64,000 nucleotides of DNA from Ga0077560 sp046330395 (GCA_046330395.1 JAXLSS010000009.1:1-64000); one strand, 5' to 3'; shown: positions 35,458 to 43,825, counted from the first letter of the stretch. Translations and numbers: made by a program. Notes: a model not told the origin generated them from the letters alone.

Positions 35458-36279
35458 TTGCCCGTCGTCAAACGCTCCGTCTCGGTCGCAAAGCCCTACG
35501 CCCTCGCCGTCGGCATGTCCGCGCTGGCGGCGGAGAAGGACGTGCGCGTGGCCGTGCTGCACAACGGTGACGGCACCCGCACCGGTCTGGTGGCCGAGGC
35601 CGTGGGCGCGCCGGTGGGCACAGGACGCCCGGGTGACCTGCTGGTGACGGCGTTGTGGCCCCAGGACGACCCGGCCGCCGTGGCCGAGGTGCTGGGCGCC
35701 CACCGCCGCGCCGGTGGCGACGCCGTGGTGGGCCTGGTGGGCCGCCCCGCGCAGCGCCGCGTCCAGGAGCGCGCCCTGCTGGCGCACCCCGACATCGAGA
35801 TGTCGCTCATCACCTACCTGGACGACTTCGGCGACGGCGGCCGGCGCGCCCTTCGCGACCGCGTGGTGCGGGCGCTGGGCACACGGGCGGTCGCGGCCGC
35901 GCGCACGGCGCCGGGCCTGCGCGCCGACGTGCAGCGCGTGCTCAGCCGCCGTTCCGCCAACCGTGCCGCCGTCGTGGGCGTGGCCGCCGGCCGCACCCGT
36001 GCGGCCATGCCCGTTCTCAGCGCCATGCAGGCGCGCCTGGCCGCCGACCTGGCCGGCCTGTCCGGTGGACGACCCGATGCCAAGGCCGCCGGTGGCGTCG
36101 TGGGCATCGCGGTCTCCGCACCCGTTTGGCGCGCCGTGGCGCGCCGTCTGATCCGGGCCGTACCCTCCGCCGCACCCCTGGTGCGCGGTGGGCTGGCCTA
36201 CACCGTCACCCGGGGGATCGCCGTGCTGGCACAGCGCCTGGCGCCCACCCCGCAGCAAGCCCCACAGGAGGAGCGCTGA
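35458..36279 (+). CDS. DUF697-like protein of unknown function
   Basis: The 273-residue protein starts at TTG 35458 (ATG 35512 is an alternative). The N-terminal half is polar alpha/beta (VRVAVLHNGDGTRTGLVAEA, AVVGLVGRPAQRRVQERALL). The C-terminal half, from about 168, has VVGVAAGRTRAAMPVLSAMQ, ARLAADLAGLSG, RRLIRAVPSAAPLVRGGLAY and TVTRGIAVLAQRL. This is the layout of DUF697-type membrane-associated domains found next to GTPases or shape genes. It carries AGGAGGAG at its 3' end for the downstream rne, so the two are co-translated. A link to cell elongation is inferred from position only. Confidence 0.75.
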   Translation: MPVVKRSVSVAKPYALAVGMSALAAEKDVRVAVLHNGDGTRTGLVAEAVGAPVGTGRPGDLLVTALWPQDDPAAVAEVLGAHRRAGGDAVVGLVGRPAQRRVQERALLAHPDIEMSLITYLDDFGDGGRRALRDRVVRALGTRAVAAARTAPGLRADVQRVLSRRSANRAAVVGVAAGRTRAAMPVLSAMQARLAADLAGLSGGRPDAKAAGGVVGIAVSAPVWRAVARRLIRAVPSAAPLVRGGLAYTVTRGIAVLAQRLAPTPQQAPQEER

Positions 36280-37730
36280 ACACCAAGATCCTGGTCTCCG
36301 TCGACCCCTGGGAGACACGCGTCGCCATCCTGGAGGATGGCCGCACGGCGGAGTGCTACATCGAGCGGCGTGGACGGCGATCCGTCGTCGGCCACGTCTG
36401 GAAGGGCCGGGTGGGCAACGTCCTGGCCGGCATGGAGGCGGCGTTCATCGACGTGGGGCTGCCCAAGAGCGGCTTCCTGCACGTGGATGAGGTGGTCGCC
36501 ATGGGCGTGCCCAAGCACAAGCGCCAGATCGCCGACCTCATCAAGAAGGGCGACGAGGTGCTGGTGCAGGCCACCAAGGACCCCATGGGCACCAAGGGCT
36601 GCCGGCTCACCATGCAGCTCTCGCTGGCCGGGCGCTTTGTGGTGTACGTGCCGTACGGCGACGGCGTGGGCGTCAGCCGCAAGCTGCTCGACGACGAGCG
36701 CAAGCGACTGCGCAAGATCTGCGGGGCGCTGCCCCTGCAGGGTGGTCTCATCGTGCGCACCGCCGCGGCGGGCGCCTCGGCCGAGGACATCGCCCGTGAC
36801 TACCAGGCGCTGCGGCGCCTGTGGGAGGCGCTGAAGGCCCGCACCGACCAGATCAAGGCCCCGCAGCTGCTGTACAGCGAGGCCGACGTGTCGCTGAAGG
36901 TCATCCGCGACCTGCTCAACGCGCACGTGGACGAGGTCATCGTGGACGACCCCGGCCAGCACGAGCGCATCGTGAGCTTCCTCAAGCGCACCTCGCCCGC
37001 CATGGCGGCCCGCGTGCGCCTGTACGAGGGCGAGCAGCCCCTGCTCACCGCGTTCGGTGCCGAGAAGGCCATCCGCTCCACGCTGGAGCGCCGGGCCCCG
37101 CTGCCCTCGGGTGGCTACCTCATCATCGACGACACCGAGGCCATGACGGTCATCGACGTCAACTCCGGCGGCAACGTGGGCCGGGGCGGCAGCCGCTTGG
37201 AGGAGACGGTCACCAAGACCAACCTGGAGGCCGCGGCCGAGGTGGTGCGCCAGCTGCGCCTGCGGGACATCGGCGGCATCATCATCATCGACTTCATCGA
37301 CATGAGCGACGCCTCCAACCGCAAGGCGGTGAAGGCCGCGCTGGACGCCGCGCTGGAACGCGACCGCACCCGCACCTACGTGGCCGACATCTCGCCGCTG
37401 GGGCTGGTGGAGATGACCCGCCAGAACATCTCGGACGGGCCCCGCGAGGTCATGACCGAGCCCTGCCCCCACTGCGAGGGCTTCGGCTTCGTCCTGAGCG
37501 ACGAGACCGTGGCCATCGACAGCTGCCGCGCCGCAGCGCGCGTTGCGGCGGGGGAATCGGGCGACCACATCACCGTGCGGGTCAGCCCGCGGGCGGCCGA
37601 GCTGCTCAACGAGGACGGCCGCGCCCGGGTGCTGGAGGTGGAGGAGCTGGTGGGCAAGCAGGTCACGGTGGAACCCGACCGGGGGCTCGCCGACGGGGAG
37701 GCCAAGGCCAAGGGCCGCAGGGCCGCCTGA
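36276..37730 (+). CDS. rne: Ribonuclease E/G (apparent CTG start)
   Basis: This 484-residue endoribonuclease has an S1 domain at about 35-120 (GHVWKGRVGNVLAGMEAAFI, DVGLPKSGFLHVDEV). The DNase I-like catalytic domain holds metal-binding Asp residues in MTVIDVNSGGNVG and IIIIDFIDMSDASNRK. The zinc-link is EPCPHCEGFGFV. It cleaves single-stranded AU-rich RNA in mRNA turnover and rRNA maturation; the length is that of RNase G. The family N-terminus (KILVSVDPWETRVAILEDGR) begins three residues after CTG 36276, and no ATG, GTG or TTG lies between there and the S1 domain. AGGAGG sits four bases upstream. CTG overlaps the previous stop (CTGA). Confidence 0.93.
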   Translation: MNTKILVSVDPWETRVAILEDGRTAECYIERRGRRSVVGHVWKGRVGNVLAGMEAAFIDVGLPKSGFLHVDEVVAMGVPKHKRQIADLIKKGDEVLVQATKDPMGTKGCRLTMQLSLAGRFVVYVPYGDGVGVSRKLLDDERKRLRKICGALPLQGGLIVRTAAAGASAEDIARDYQALRRLWEALKARTDQIKAPQLLYSEADVSLKVIRDLLNAHVDEVIVDDPGQHERIVSFLKRTSPAMAARVRLYEGEQPLLTAFGAEKAIRSTLERRAPLPSGGYLIIDDTEAMTVIDVNSGGNVGRGGSRLEETVTKTNLEAAAEVVRQLRLRDIGGIIIIDFIDMSDASNRKAVKAALDAALERDRTRTYVADISPLGLVEMTRQNISDGPREVMTEPCPHCEGFGFVLSDETVAIDSCRAAARVAAGESGDHITVRVSPRAAELLNEDGRARVLEVEELVGKQVTVEPDRGLADGEAKAKGRRAA

Positions 37731-37769
37731 ACCCGGGGCCCCTCGGGGGTCCCGGCCAAATGTGGCGCG

Positions 37770-37785
37770 GGATGGTGTACCATCC
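37770..37785 (+). promoter_or_regulatory. Palindrome upstream of rplU
   Basis: GGATGGT and ACCATCC (7-base arms, spacer GT) form a perfect palindrome 32 bases before the rplU start. It includes TACCAT, a possible -10 box. It could be an operator or an L21-leader hairpin used for r-protein autoregulation. Confidence 0.35.
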
Positions 37786-37817
37786 TGCGCCGTTCTCAAT
37801 GTCCTTGAGGAGTGTCG

Positions 37818-38114
37818 GTGCCGGACTACGCAGTGATCGCCCTGTCGGGCAAGCAGTACACGGTGCGCGCGGGCGAGCGCCTGCTCGTCGATCGCCTCAC
37901 GCACGAGCCGGGCGACACGTTCCAGCCCACGGTGCTGGCCACCGGCGTCTCGGGTGAGACCCTCAGCGACGGCGGCGCGGTCAGCGCCACCGTTGAGGAG
38001 CACCTCCTGGGGCCCAAGCTCATCGCCTTCACGTACCGGGCCAAGAAGGACAGCAAGCGCAAGCGCGGGCACCGCTCCCGGTTGTCCCGCATCCGCATCG
38101 AGTCGATCGGCTAG
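37818..38114 (+). CDS. rplU: 50S ribosomal protein L21
   Basis: The 98-residue protein begins MPDYAVIALSGKQYTVRAGE and ends with the basic, RNA-binding KDSKRKRGHRSRLSRIRIES. This is the L21 pattern of an N-terminal beta barrel plus rRNA-binding loop. GTG 37818 is preferred to GTG 37812 because AGGAG (37808-37812) is then spaced five bases. Upstream lie a GC hairpin (37733-37757) and a palindrome. rpmA follows 11 bases later, the usual L21-L27 pair. Confidence 0.96.
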   Translation: MPDYAVIALSGKQYTVRAGERLLVDRLTHEPGDTFQPTVLATGVSGETLSDGGAVSATVEEHLLGPKLIAFTYRAKKDSKRKRGHRSRLSRIRIESIG

Positions 38115-38125
38115 AGGGCACAGCT

Positions 38126-38389
38126 ATGGCGCATAAGAAGGGTGGCGGCTCCAGCCGCAACGGTCGTGATTCCGCCGCGCAGCGGCTGGGCGTCAAGGTG
38201 TTCGCCGGGCAGGTGGTGCCGGCCGGGTCCATCATCGTGCGGCAGCGCGGCAGCAAGTTCCGTGCCGGCCTGGGCGCGGGCATGGGCCGCGACTACACCA
38301 TCTTCGCGACGGTCGGCGGCCGGGTGGAGTTCACCAACGGGCGCAAGGGCCGGCGGGTGTTCGTGCACCCGGAGGCGCAGTCCGCCTAG
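38126..38389 (+). CDS. rpmA: 50S ribosomal protein L27
   Basis: The 87-residue protein has the canonical N-terminus MAHKKGGGSSRNGRDSAAQR that reaches the peptidyl-transferase centre, then GSIIVRQRGSKFRAG and GRDYTIFATVGGRVEF. The N-terminal Ala-His-Lys-Lys follows Met directly, so no cleaved leader is present (unlike Firmicutes). It lies between rplU and obgE. Confidence 0.97.
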   Translation: MAHKKGGGSSRNGRDSAAQRLGVKVFAGQVVPAGSIIVRQRGSKFRAGLGAGMGRDYTIFATVGGRVEFTNGRKGRRVFVHPEAQSA

Positions 38390-38403
38390 CGGGCTGAAGG
38401 GCC

Positions 38404-39342
38404 ATGCCCTTCACCGATCGGGCGCGCATCCACGTGCAGGCCGGGCACGGCGGTGGCGGCTGCCTGTCGTTCCGCCGTGAGAAGTACATCCCACGCGGGG
38501 GACCCGACGGCGGCAACGGCGGCCGCGGTGGCAACGTCGTGATCGTGGCCGACGACCAGCAGACCGACCTCACCTGGTTCCGCCACGCCGTGCACCACAA
38601 GGCGCAGGCGGGCGGGCCGGGGGAGGGCCGCGTCAAACGCGGCCGCGCCGGGGACGACCTGGAGATCGTGGTGCCGCCGGGCACGCGGGTGGTGCGCGAC
38701 GACATGGTGCTGGCCGACCTGGAGCACCCCGGCGACCGCGTGCGGGTGGCGCGCGGCGGGGAGGGGGGCGTGGGCAACCGGGCGTTCCGGTCGTCCACCC
38801 ACCAGGCGCCGCGCGAGACCGTGCCCGGCACGCCGGGTGAGGAGACGTGGCTCACGCTGGAGCTGCGGCTGGCCGTGGACGTGGCCCTGGTGGGGTTGCC
38901 CAACTCCGGCAAGAGCGCGCTGCTGGTGGCGCTCACCGGGGCGGGTGCCGTGGTGGCCCCGTACCCGCACTCCACCAAGGAACCGGCCCTGGGCCCGCTC
39001 ACCGACGACGAGGGGCACCTGTTCCACGTCATCGACCTGCCGGGGCTGGCCGAGGACGGCACGCCCCGCAGGGACGCGCACCTGCAGCAGCTGGAGCGCG
39101 CCCGGGTGGTGCTGGTGTGCGTGGACGCCCGCGACGAGGACGCCGCGGAGCGGCTGGCGCGCGTGCGGGAGGGGGTGGCGCCGTTCATGCACGGCGCGGC
39201 GGAGTGGGTGGTGGCCACCCATGCCGACCCCGCCGAGGTGCCCGCGTGGGCCGACCTGGCCGTGGACAGCCCCGGCGGCGGGGGCGTGGCCGCGCTGCGT
39301 GCGCGGCTGGTGAGCCACCTCCAGGCGGAGCGCGCGGCGTGA
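38404..39342 (+). CDS. obgE: Obg-family GTPase, short and with degenerate G motifs
   Basis: The N-terminal Obg fold is intact: GHGGGGCLSFRREKYIPRGG, PDGGNGGRGGNVV and RGGEGGVGNRAFRSSTHQAP. In the G domain the P-loop is GLPNSGKSA (164-172, usually GKST). Switch I reads APYPHSTKEP instead of YPFTTL. G3 is DLPGL, but the following IEGA is LAEDG. G4 is ATHAD instead of NKxD. At 312 residues it lacks the C-terminal OCT domain. Obg proteins aid 50S assembly and the stringent response. GTP binding may be weak here. No frame change is evident, so the divergence looks real. Its stop overlaps proB. Confidence 0.9.
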   Translation: MPFTDRARIHVQAGHGGGGCLSFRREKYIPRGGPDGGNGGRGGNVVIVADDQQTDLTWFRHAVHHKAQAGGPGEGRVKRGRAGDDLEIVVPPGTRVVRDDMVLADLEHPGDRVRVARGGEGGVGNRAFRSSTHQAPRETVPGTPGEETWLTLELRLAVDVALVGLPNSGKSALLVALTGAGAVVAPYPHSTKEPALGPLTDDEGHLFHVIDLPGLAEDGTPRRDAHLQQLERARVVLVCVDARDEDAAERLARVREGVAPFMHGAAEWVVATHADPAEVPAWADLAVDSPGGGGVAALRARLVSHLQAERAA

Positions 39343-40439
39343 GCGTGATGGTGGCCAAGCTGGGGTCGTCCAGCCTGGTCGACGGTGACGGCGGCATCCG
39401 GGACGAGCTCATCGACGCCCGGCTGCGCGACCTGGAGCGGCTGCGGCGGCTGGGACACCGCCCCGTGCTGGTGTCCAGCGGCGCCATCGCCTGCGGCTAC
39501 CGGCACCTGGGCTTCCGCGAACGGCCCACGGCCCTGCCCGACCTGCAGGCCGCCTCGGCGGTGTGGCAGGGGGTGCTGTTCCGCCGCTACCAGGAGCTGT
39601 GCGCGCCGCTGGGGATCACCCCGGCGCAGGTGCTGCTCACCTCGGCCGACCTGGAGCGCCGCGCCGGCTACCTCAACGCCCGCAACACGCTGATGCGGCT
39701 GCTGGAGCTGGGCGTGCTGCCCATCATCAACGAGAACGACACCACCGCCACCGACGAGCTCACCTTCGGTGACAACGACGTGCTGGCGGCGCACGTGGCC
39801 GTGCTGCTGGGGGCCACCTGGCTGGTGCTGCTCACCGATCGCGACGGGCTGTACGGCGTGGGCGCGGACGGGCAGCCGGAGCTCATCGGCACCCTGGCGG
39901 CGGGCGTGGGCCCCTACGACGTCACCCTGGCCGACATGCGCGGGTCCGGCCTGGGGCGCGGCGGCGTGGAGAGCAAGCTGGCCTCGGCCGGCATGGCCAC
40001 CGCGGCGGGCATCACCACGGTCATCGCCGGCGCGGCGCGCGAGGGGGTGCTGGCGGCGGTGGCCTCCGGACAGCACGTGGGCACGCGGTTCCGGCCGGCG
40101 CCGCGGCGCATGTCGGCCTTCAAACTGTGGCTGCGCTACGCCAAGCCGGCAATGGGCCGGGTGGTGGTGGACGCCGGCGCCGCCCGCGCCCTCCGGGTGA
40201 AGGGCACGTCCCTGCTGCCGGTGGGCGTGGTGCATGCCGACGGCACCTTCCTGGCGGGCGACGCCGTGGAGGTGGTCGACGACCGGGGGGCGCCGGTGGG
40301 CAAGGGCATCGCGGGGATGAGCGCCGACGAGTGCCGCATGGTGGCCGGGATGCGCTCGGAGGCCGTGGTGGACATCATCAAGGACGGCCCCATGGAGCTG
40401 ATCCACCGCGACGAGTTCGTGCTGCACGACGCCACGTGA
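39339..40439 (+). CDS. proB: Glutamate 5-kinase
   Basis: The 366-residue protein has an amino-acid kinase domain (VAKLGSSSLVDGDGGIRDEL, HRPVLVSSGAIACGYRHLGF, LPIINENDTTATDELTFGDN) and the C-terminal PUA domain (about 275-355, KGTSLLPVGVVHADGTFLAG). It phosphorylates glutamate in the first step of proline synthesis and is feedback-inhibited by proline. GTG 39339 overlaps obgE. proA is not adjacent in this window. The stop overlaps nadD. Confidence 0.95.
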   Translation: MSVMVAKLGSSSLVDGDGGIRDELIDARLRDLERLRRLGHRPVLVSSGAIACGYRHLGFRERPTALPDLQAASAVWQGVLFRRYQELCAPLGITPAQVLLTSADLERRAGYLNARNTLMRLLELGVLPIINENDTTATDELTFGDNDVLAAHVAVLLGATWLVLLTDRDGLYGVGADGQPELIGTLAAGVGPYDVTLADMRGSGLGRGGVESKLASAGMATAAGITTVIAGAAREGVLAAVASGQHVGTRFRPAPRRMSAFKLWLRYAKPAMGRVVVDAGAARALRVKGTSLLPVGVVHADGTFLAGDAVEVVDDRGAPVGKGIAGMSADECRMVAGMRSEAVVDIIKDGPMELIHRDEFVLHDAT

Positions 40440-41053
40440 GCGACGGCCGCCGCATCGGCGTGCTGGGGGGCGCCTTCGACCCGCCCCACATCGGGCACCT
40501 CATCGTGGCCCAGGAGGCCTGGTGGCAGCTGGGCCTGGACGAGGTGTGGCTGGTGCCCCTGTCGGTGCCGGCCGACCGGCCCGCACCGCGGTTCCCCGCC
40601 GACGTGCGGGTGCGGATGGTGGAGGTGGCCGTGGACGGCCACCCCGCGCTGCGGTGCAGCGACATCGAGCTGCGCCGTGACGGGCCCAGCTACACCGCCG
40701 ACACGCTCGAGCAGATCCGCCGGGAGCACCCCGGTGCGCACCTGTGGTTCATCCTGGGCGGCGACCGCCTGGAGGGCTTCCCCGGGTGGCACCAGCCCCA
40801 CCGCATCCTGGCCGCCGCACGGCTCGCGGTGGTGACCCGCGCGGGGGAGGACGCCCAGCATCTGCGGGACACCGCCGAACGCGTCGCCCCCGGTGGCGTC
40901 GATGTGCTCACGGTGCCCCACATCGGTGTGTCCTCCACCATGCTGCGGCAGCGCATGGCGGAGGGCCGTCCGGTGCGGTACCTGGTGCCCGCCGGGGTGG
41001 AGTCCCTCATCGACGCACACGCTTGCGCTGGCGACGGCGGGGAACTACCGTGA
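40436..41053 (+). CDS. nadD: Nicotinate-nucleotide adenylyltransferase
   Basis: The 205-residue enzyme has the nucleotidyltransferase motif GVLGGAFDPPHIGHLIVAQE near its N-terminus and HIGVSSTMLRQRMAEGRPVR near its C-terminus (ISST-type motif). It joins nicotinate mononucleotide with AMP in NAD synthesis. GTG 40436 overlaps the proB stop. rsfS follows 48 bases later, as in many bacteria. Confidence 0.95.
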   Translation: MSDGRRIGVLGGAFDPPHIGHLIVAQEAWWQLGLDEVWLVPLSVPADRPAPRFPADVRVRMVEVAVDGHPALRCSDIELRRDGPSYTADTLEQIRREHPGAHLWFILGGDRLEGFPGWHQPHRILAAARLAVVTRAGEDAQHLRDTAERVAPGGVDVLTVPHIGVSSTMLRQRMAEGRPVRYLVPAGVESLIDAHACAGDGGELP

Positions 41054-41101
41054 CGACCACTGCGTGCGAGCGAACAGGAGTTCCCCTCGGAACCGCATGA
41101 G

Positions 41102-41464
41102 ATGGCGATGGTCGCGGCGGGCGCGGCCGACGAGAAGAAGGCCCGTGACATCGTCCTCATGGACATGCGCGAGGCGGTGGTCTACACCGACTTCATGGTG
41201 GTGTGCACCGGCGGCACCCCCCGGCAGACCAAGGCGATCTCCGACGAGATCCGCAAGCAGCTCAAGGAGCGTGGCGTCTCCCCGAGGCGCGTCGAGGGCG
41301 ACCGCGAGGCCGAATGGATCCTCATGGACTACCTGGACGTGGTGGTGCACGTGTTCACCCCGCAGGCCCGCGAGTTCTACCGCCTGGAGCGGCTGTGGCG
41401 TGAGGCGCCGCAGGAGACGCTGGCCTTCGCGCCCACCGAGGGGGCCGGCGCCGCCGGCGCTTGA
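41102..41464 (+). CDS. rsfS: Ribosomal silencing factor RsfS
   Basis: The 120-residue protein has the RsfS/DUF143 pattern: GAADEKKARDIVLMDMREAV, YTDFMVVCTGGTPRQTKAIS, EWILMDYLDVVVHVFTPQAR and FYRLERLW. It binds L14 and blocks subunit joining when nutrients are low. ATG 41102 is given; the frame is open a little further upstream but has no better canonical start. The tRNA-Ala promoter overlaps its stop codon. Confidence 0.94.
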   Translation: MAMVAAGAADEKKARDIVLMDMREAVVYTDFMVVCTGGTPRQTKAISDEIRKQLKERGVSPRRVEGDREAEWILMDYLDVVVHVFTPQAREFYRLERLWREAPQETLAFAPTEGAGAAGA

Positions 41465-41488
41465 ACGCCCGCGACCGTGGCTTATACT
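41461..41488 (+). promoter_or_regulatory. Promoter of tRNA-Ala
   Basis: TTGAAC (41461-41466) and TATACT (41483-41488) with a 16-base spacer, 11 bases before the mature tRNA 5' end. The -35 box overlaps the rsfS stop. This is one of the strongest sigma-70-type promoters in the window. Confidence 0.75.
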
Positions 41489-41499
41489 GACCCCTCCCC

Positions 41500-41572
41500 G
41501 GGGGATTAGCTCAGCTGGGAGAGCGTCGCGCTGGCAGCGCGAAGGTCGTCGGTTCGATCCCGTCATCCTCCA
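41500..41572 (+). tRNA. tRNA-Ala (GGC anticodon)
   Basis: Acceptor GGGGGAT/ATCCTCC (one G-T pair), D arm GCTC..GAGC, anticodon stem TCGCG/CGCGA with loop CTGGCAG (anticodon GGC), and T arm with GGTTCGATCCC. The discriminator is A and CCA is not encoded. It is flanked by its own promoter and terminator. Confidence 0.95.
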
Positions 41573-41577
41573 CCTTC

Positions 41578-41603
41578 AAACCCCGCCCTCGTGCGGGGTT
41601 TTT
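41578..41603 (+). terminator. Rho-independent terminator of tRNA-Ala
   Basis: A 9-base stem AAACCCCGC / GCGGGGTTT with a six-base loop, ending in TTTTT (41599-41603). It is the only classical hairpin-plus-T-tract terminator I found in the window. Confidence 0.9.
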
Positions 41604-41650
41604 CGTCGATGCGGCTCAGGTGGGGCCGCGACCCGCCCGATAGTGGCGAT

Positions 41651-43405
41651 ATGGGCGAGGACCCGCCGAAAACGCAGCTCACCGTCGGTGTCGCGGATGG
41701 CCGCCTGGTGCTGACCGGGCAGGGCGACGGGGCGGTGGTGCCCGCGGTGCTCATCGCCGGCGAGGGGGTGGTGCTGTCCCTGGACGGGGCACCCGCCGAG
41801 CGCCTGGAGGTGGAGCACCTGGACGGGGTCACGGTGGAGGTGGGCTCGTCCGTCCCGGTGGCGGACGTCACCGTGGAGGTGGCCGACGACGGCGCCTCCG
41901 CGTCACTGCTGGTCACCGCGGCCGACGGCGTGGAGTACGTCCTGGCCGACGCGCACCCGGCCGCCAAGCTCACGCTCATGCGCCGGGAGGTGTCGCGCAC
42001 GCCGGCGTCGGTCGAGCTCGCGGCGGCGCATCGGGCCCTCGCCGAGGCCGGGGTGGTGGTGGGCATCGACGACGAGGCCGTTGCCGCCGCCGTTGCCGCG
42101 GCGGACGCCACACCCCGGGTGGTGGCGCAGGCGGTGCCGTTCACGCCGCCGGTGGATGCGGCGGTCATCGACACCTTCGGCCAGGAGCGTGAACGCAACC
42201 AGCTGTACACGGTGCCCAAGGGGGCGCTGCTGGCCACCAAGACCCCCGGGTCCGCCGGCGCCCCCGGGACGTCGGTGCTGGGCGACACCCTGCCGCCGCC
42301 CGAGCCCGCGGATGCCGCGCTCGCGGGCGGCACGGGCACCACGCGCCAGGTGGATGAGGATGGCAGCGTGCACCTGTACGCCGCCGTGGACGGCCGGCCC
42401 ACCCACACCGGGGCCATGGTGATCGTGGAGGAACGCGTCACCTTCCACGGCGACATCGGGGTGGAGACCGGCGATGTGGACGTCAACGCCACGCTGGTGG
42501 TGATGGGCTCCGTGGACGAGGGCCGTGAGGTCCGCGTCGCGCACGACCTGGAGGTGCACGGCGACGTGGACCGCGCGCACCTGGAGGCCGGGGGTTCGCT
42601 CACCGTCACCGGGTCGTGCGTGCATTCACAGCTGCGCGCGGGCGGCCGTCAGGCCGTGGTGCGCCACCTGCTGGCGGCCCTCGGGTCCACCAGCGAGGAC
42701 CTGGCGGTGGGGGGGCCCCCCCTCGAGCACATGGTCAGCAGCGCCCGGGACCGCGGGCAGCAGCTGCCACCCGGGCGGGCGCTCCTGGCGCTCATGGAGG
42801 GTCCGTACGCCGGCGTGCGCACCCACATGGCCGGGGTGGAGGCGGTCATCGACGCGCACGGCGCGGCCATGTTCCCGGAGGGGGCGGTGGCGGCCGCGCA
42901 CGCCGTGTCGCACGTGGTGGCGGGCCTGGGCATGCACGAGCTCACCGGCGTCGACCAGCTGCGCGCCCTCATCGTCACGCTGGCCGACCAGGAGCACGCC
43001 CTGCGCACCCAGCTGGCCGATCCGTCGGCCGTCCGCACCGCCTACCTGCAGGCCTGCGACGTGGAGGCCAGCGGCGACCTGGTCATCACCGGCTCGGGCA
43101 TCTTCAACAGCACCATCTTCGTGGGCGGGGACCTGTGGGTTGAGGGGGGGCGCTCCACCCTGCGCGGGGGGCACGCCATCGTGGGGGGCGCCATGCACGT
43201 GCACGAGCTGGGGGGCGACGGCGGTGCGCGCATGGACGTGGAGCTGCAGGGCCGCACCGTCACCCCCGATCGGCTGCGCGCCGACGTGGTGCACCCGGGC
43301 GTGCACGTCACCATCAACGAGTACCCCGTGGTGTTCGAGGACCTTCGGCAGGGGGTGGCTCTGGGCGCGGACGAGGAGGGGCACCTGCTTCCCCAGGCCG
43401 CGTAG
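41651..43405 (+). CDS. FapA-family (DUF342) protein
   Basis: The 584-residue protein matches the FapA/DUF342 layout. An N-terminal module of about 150 residues is followed by RNQLYTVPKGALLATKTPGS and AGAPGTSVLGDTLPPPEP (the 'kGdxla...G.pG.dV.G' segment). A right-handed beta-helix follows (THTGAMVIVEERVTFHGDIG, DVDVNATLVVMGSVDEGREV, DLVITGSGIFNSTIFVGGDL). Related proteins affect flagellum assembly or polar cell organisation in other bacteria. No flagellar or chemotaxis gene lies nearby, so another role is likely. ATG 41651 follows the tRNA-Ala terminator by 47 bases. No membrane helix is evident. Confidence 0.8.
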   Translation: MGEDPPKTQLTVGVADGRLVLTGQGDGAVVPAVLIAGEGVVLSLDGAPAERLEVEHLDGVTVEVGSSVPVADVTVEVADDGASASLLVTAADGVEYVLADAHPAAKLTLMRREVSRTPASVELAAAHRALAEAGVVVGIDDEAVAAAVAAADATPRVVAQAVPFTPPVDAAVIDTFGQERERNQLYTVPKGALLATKTPGSAGAPGTSVLGDTLPPPEPADAALAGGTGTTRQVDEDGSVHLYAAVDGRPTHTGAMVIVEERVTFHGDIGVETGDVDVNATLVVMGSVDEGREVRVAHDLEVHGDVDRAHLEAGGSLTVTGSCVHSQLRAGGRQAVVRHLLAALGSTSEDLAVGGPPLEHMVSSARDRGQQLPPGRALLALMEGPYAGVRTHMAGVEAVIDAHGAAMFPEGAVAAAHAVSHVVAGLGMHELTGVDQLRALIVTLADQEHALRTQLADPSAVRTAYLQACDVEASGDLVITGSGIFNSTIFVGGDLWVEGGRSTLRGGHAIVGGAMHVHELGGDGGARMDVELQGRTVTPDRLRADVVHPGVHVTINEYPVVFEDLRQGVALGADEEGHLLPQAA

Positions 43406-43588
43406 GCCGGTCAGGGGGTGGGTTCCACGCCCGGCGGGTGCGGCGGCGGACCGCCGCGTCGTCGCCGACCGCCGTCGTCCGGGCGCACACCGCAAGGGTT
43501 GTTTGACACGCCCCCGGGGCGGGGCCGGGACGGGTGCGGCGGCGTATGCTCCCGCACCCCGTTGCCTCGTCCAGTGAGTCGCCCGCCT

Positions 43589-43819
43589 ATGCACAACGCC
43601 CCGTTTCCGCCGCCGGACGGCTGGTGCGTCGAGATCGTCGACGTCGCCGCGGGTCACGTGGTGGACCGCCGCACGTTCGCCCTGGCGGAGGACGCGCGCG
43701 AGTTCGCGAAGCGGCACGTGTGGGCCAACAAGGGGCATCGCGCCGAGGTGTTCAACCGCGAGGCCGGCGAGACGGTGTTCACCACCACCGTCGTGTTCCC
43801 GCGCGAGCTGCGGGGCTGA
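43589..43819 (+). CDS. Small hypothetical protein (76 residues)
   Basis: I do not recognise this gene. It encodes GWCVEIVDVAAGHVVDRRTF and ALAEDAREFAKRHVWANKGH, then RAEVFNREAGETVFTTTVVF, a plausible small beta-alpha-beta domain with sensible composition. A TATGCT box at 43545-43550 could be its -10. It stands alone between the FapA-like gene and the convergent acetyltransferase gene and ends six bases before the latter's stop. The 183 bases upstream hold a GC hairpin (43440-43457) and nothing else I can identify. Confidence 0.6.
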   Translation: MHNAPFPPPDGWCVEIVDVAAGHVVDRRTFALAEDAREFAKRHVWANKGHRAEVFNREAGETVFTTTVVFPRELRG

Positions 43820-43825
43820 CCCCGG

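Noticed and set aside
43503..43550. TTGACA (43503-43508) with TATGCT (43545-43550) as one promoter
   Set aside because: The spacer is 36 bases, far too long for sigma-70. Only the -10 may be real.
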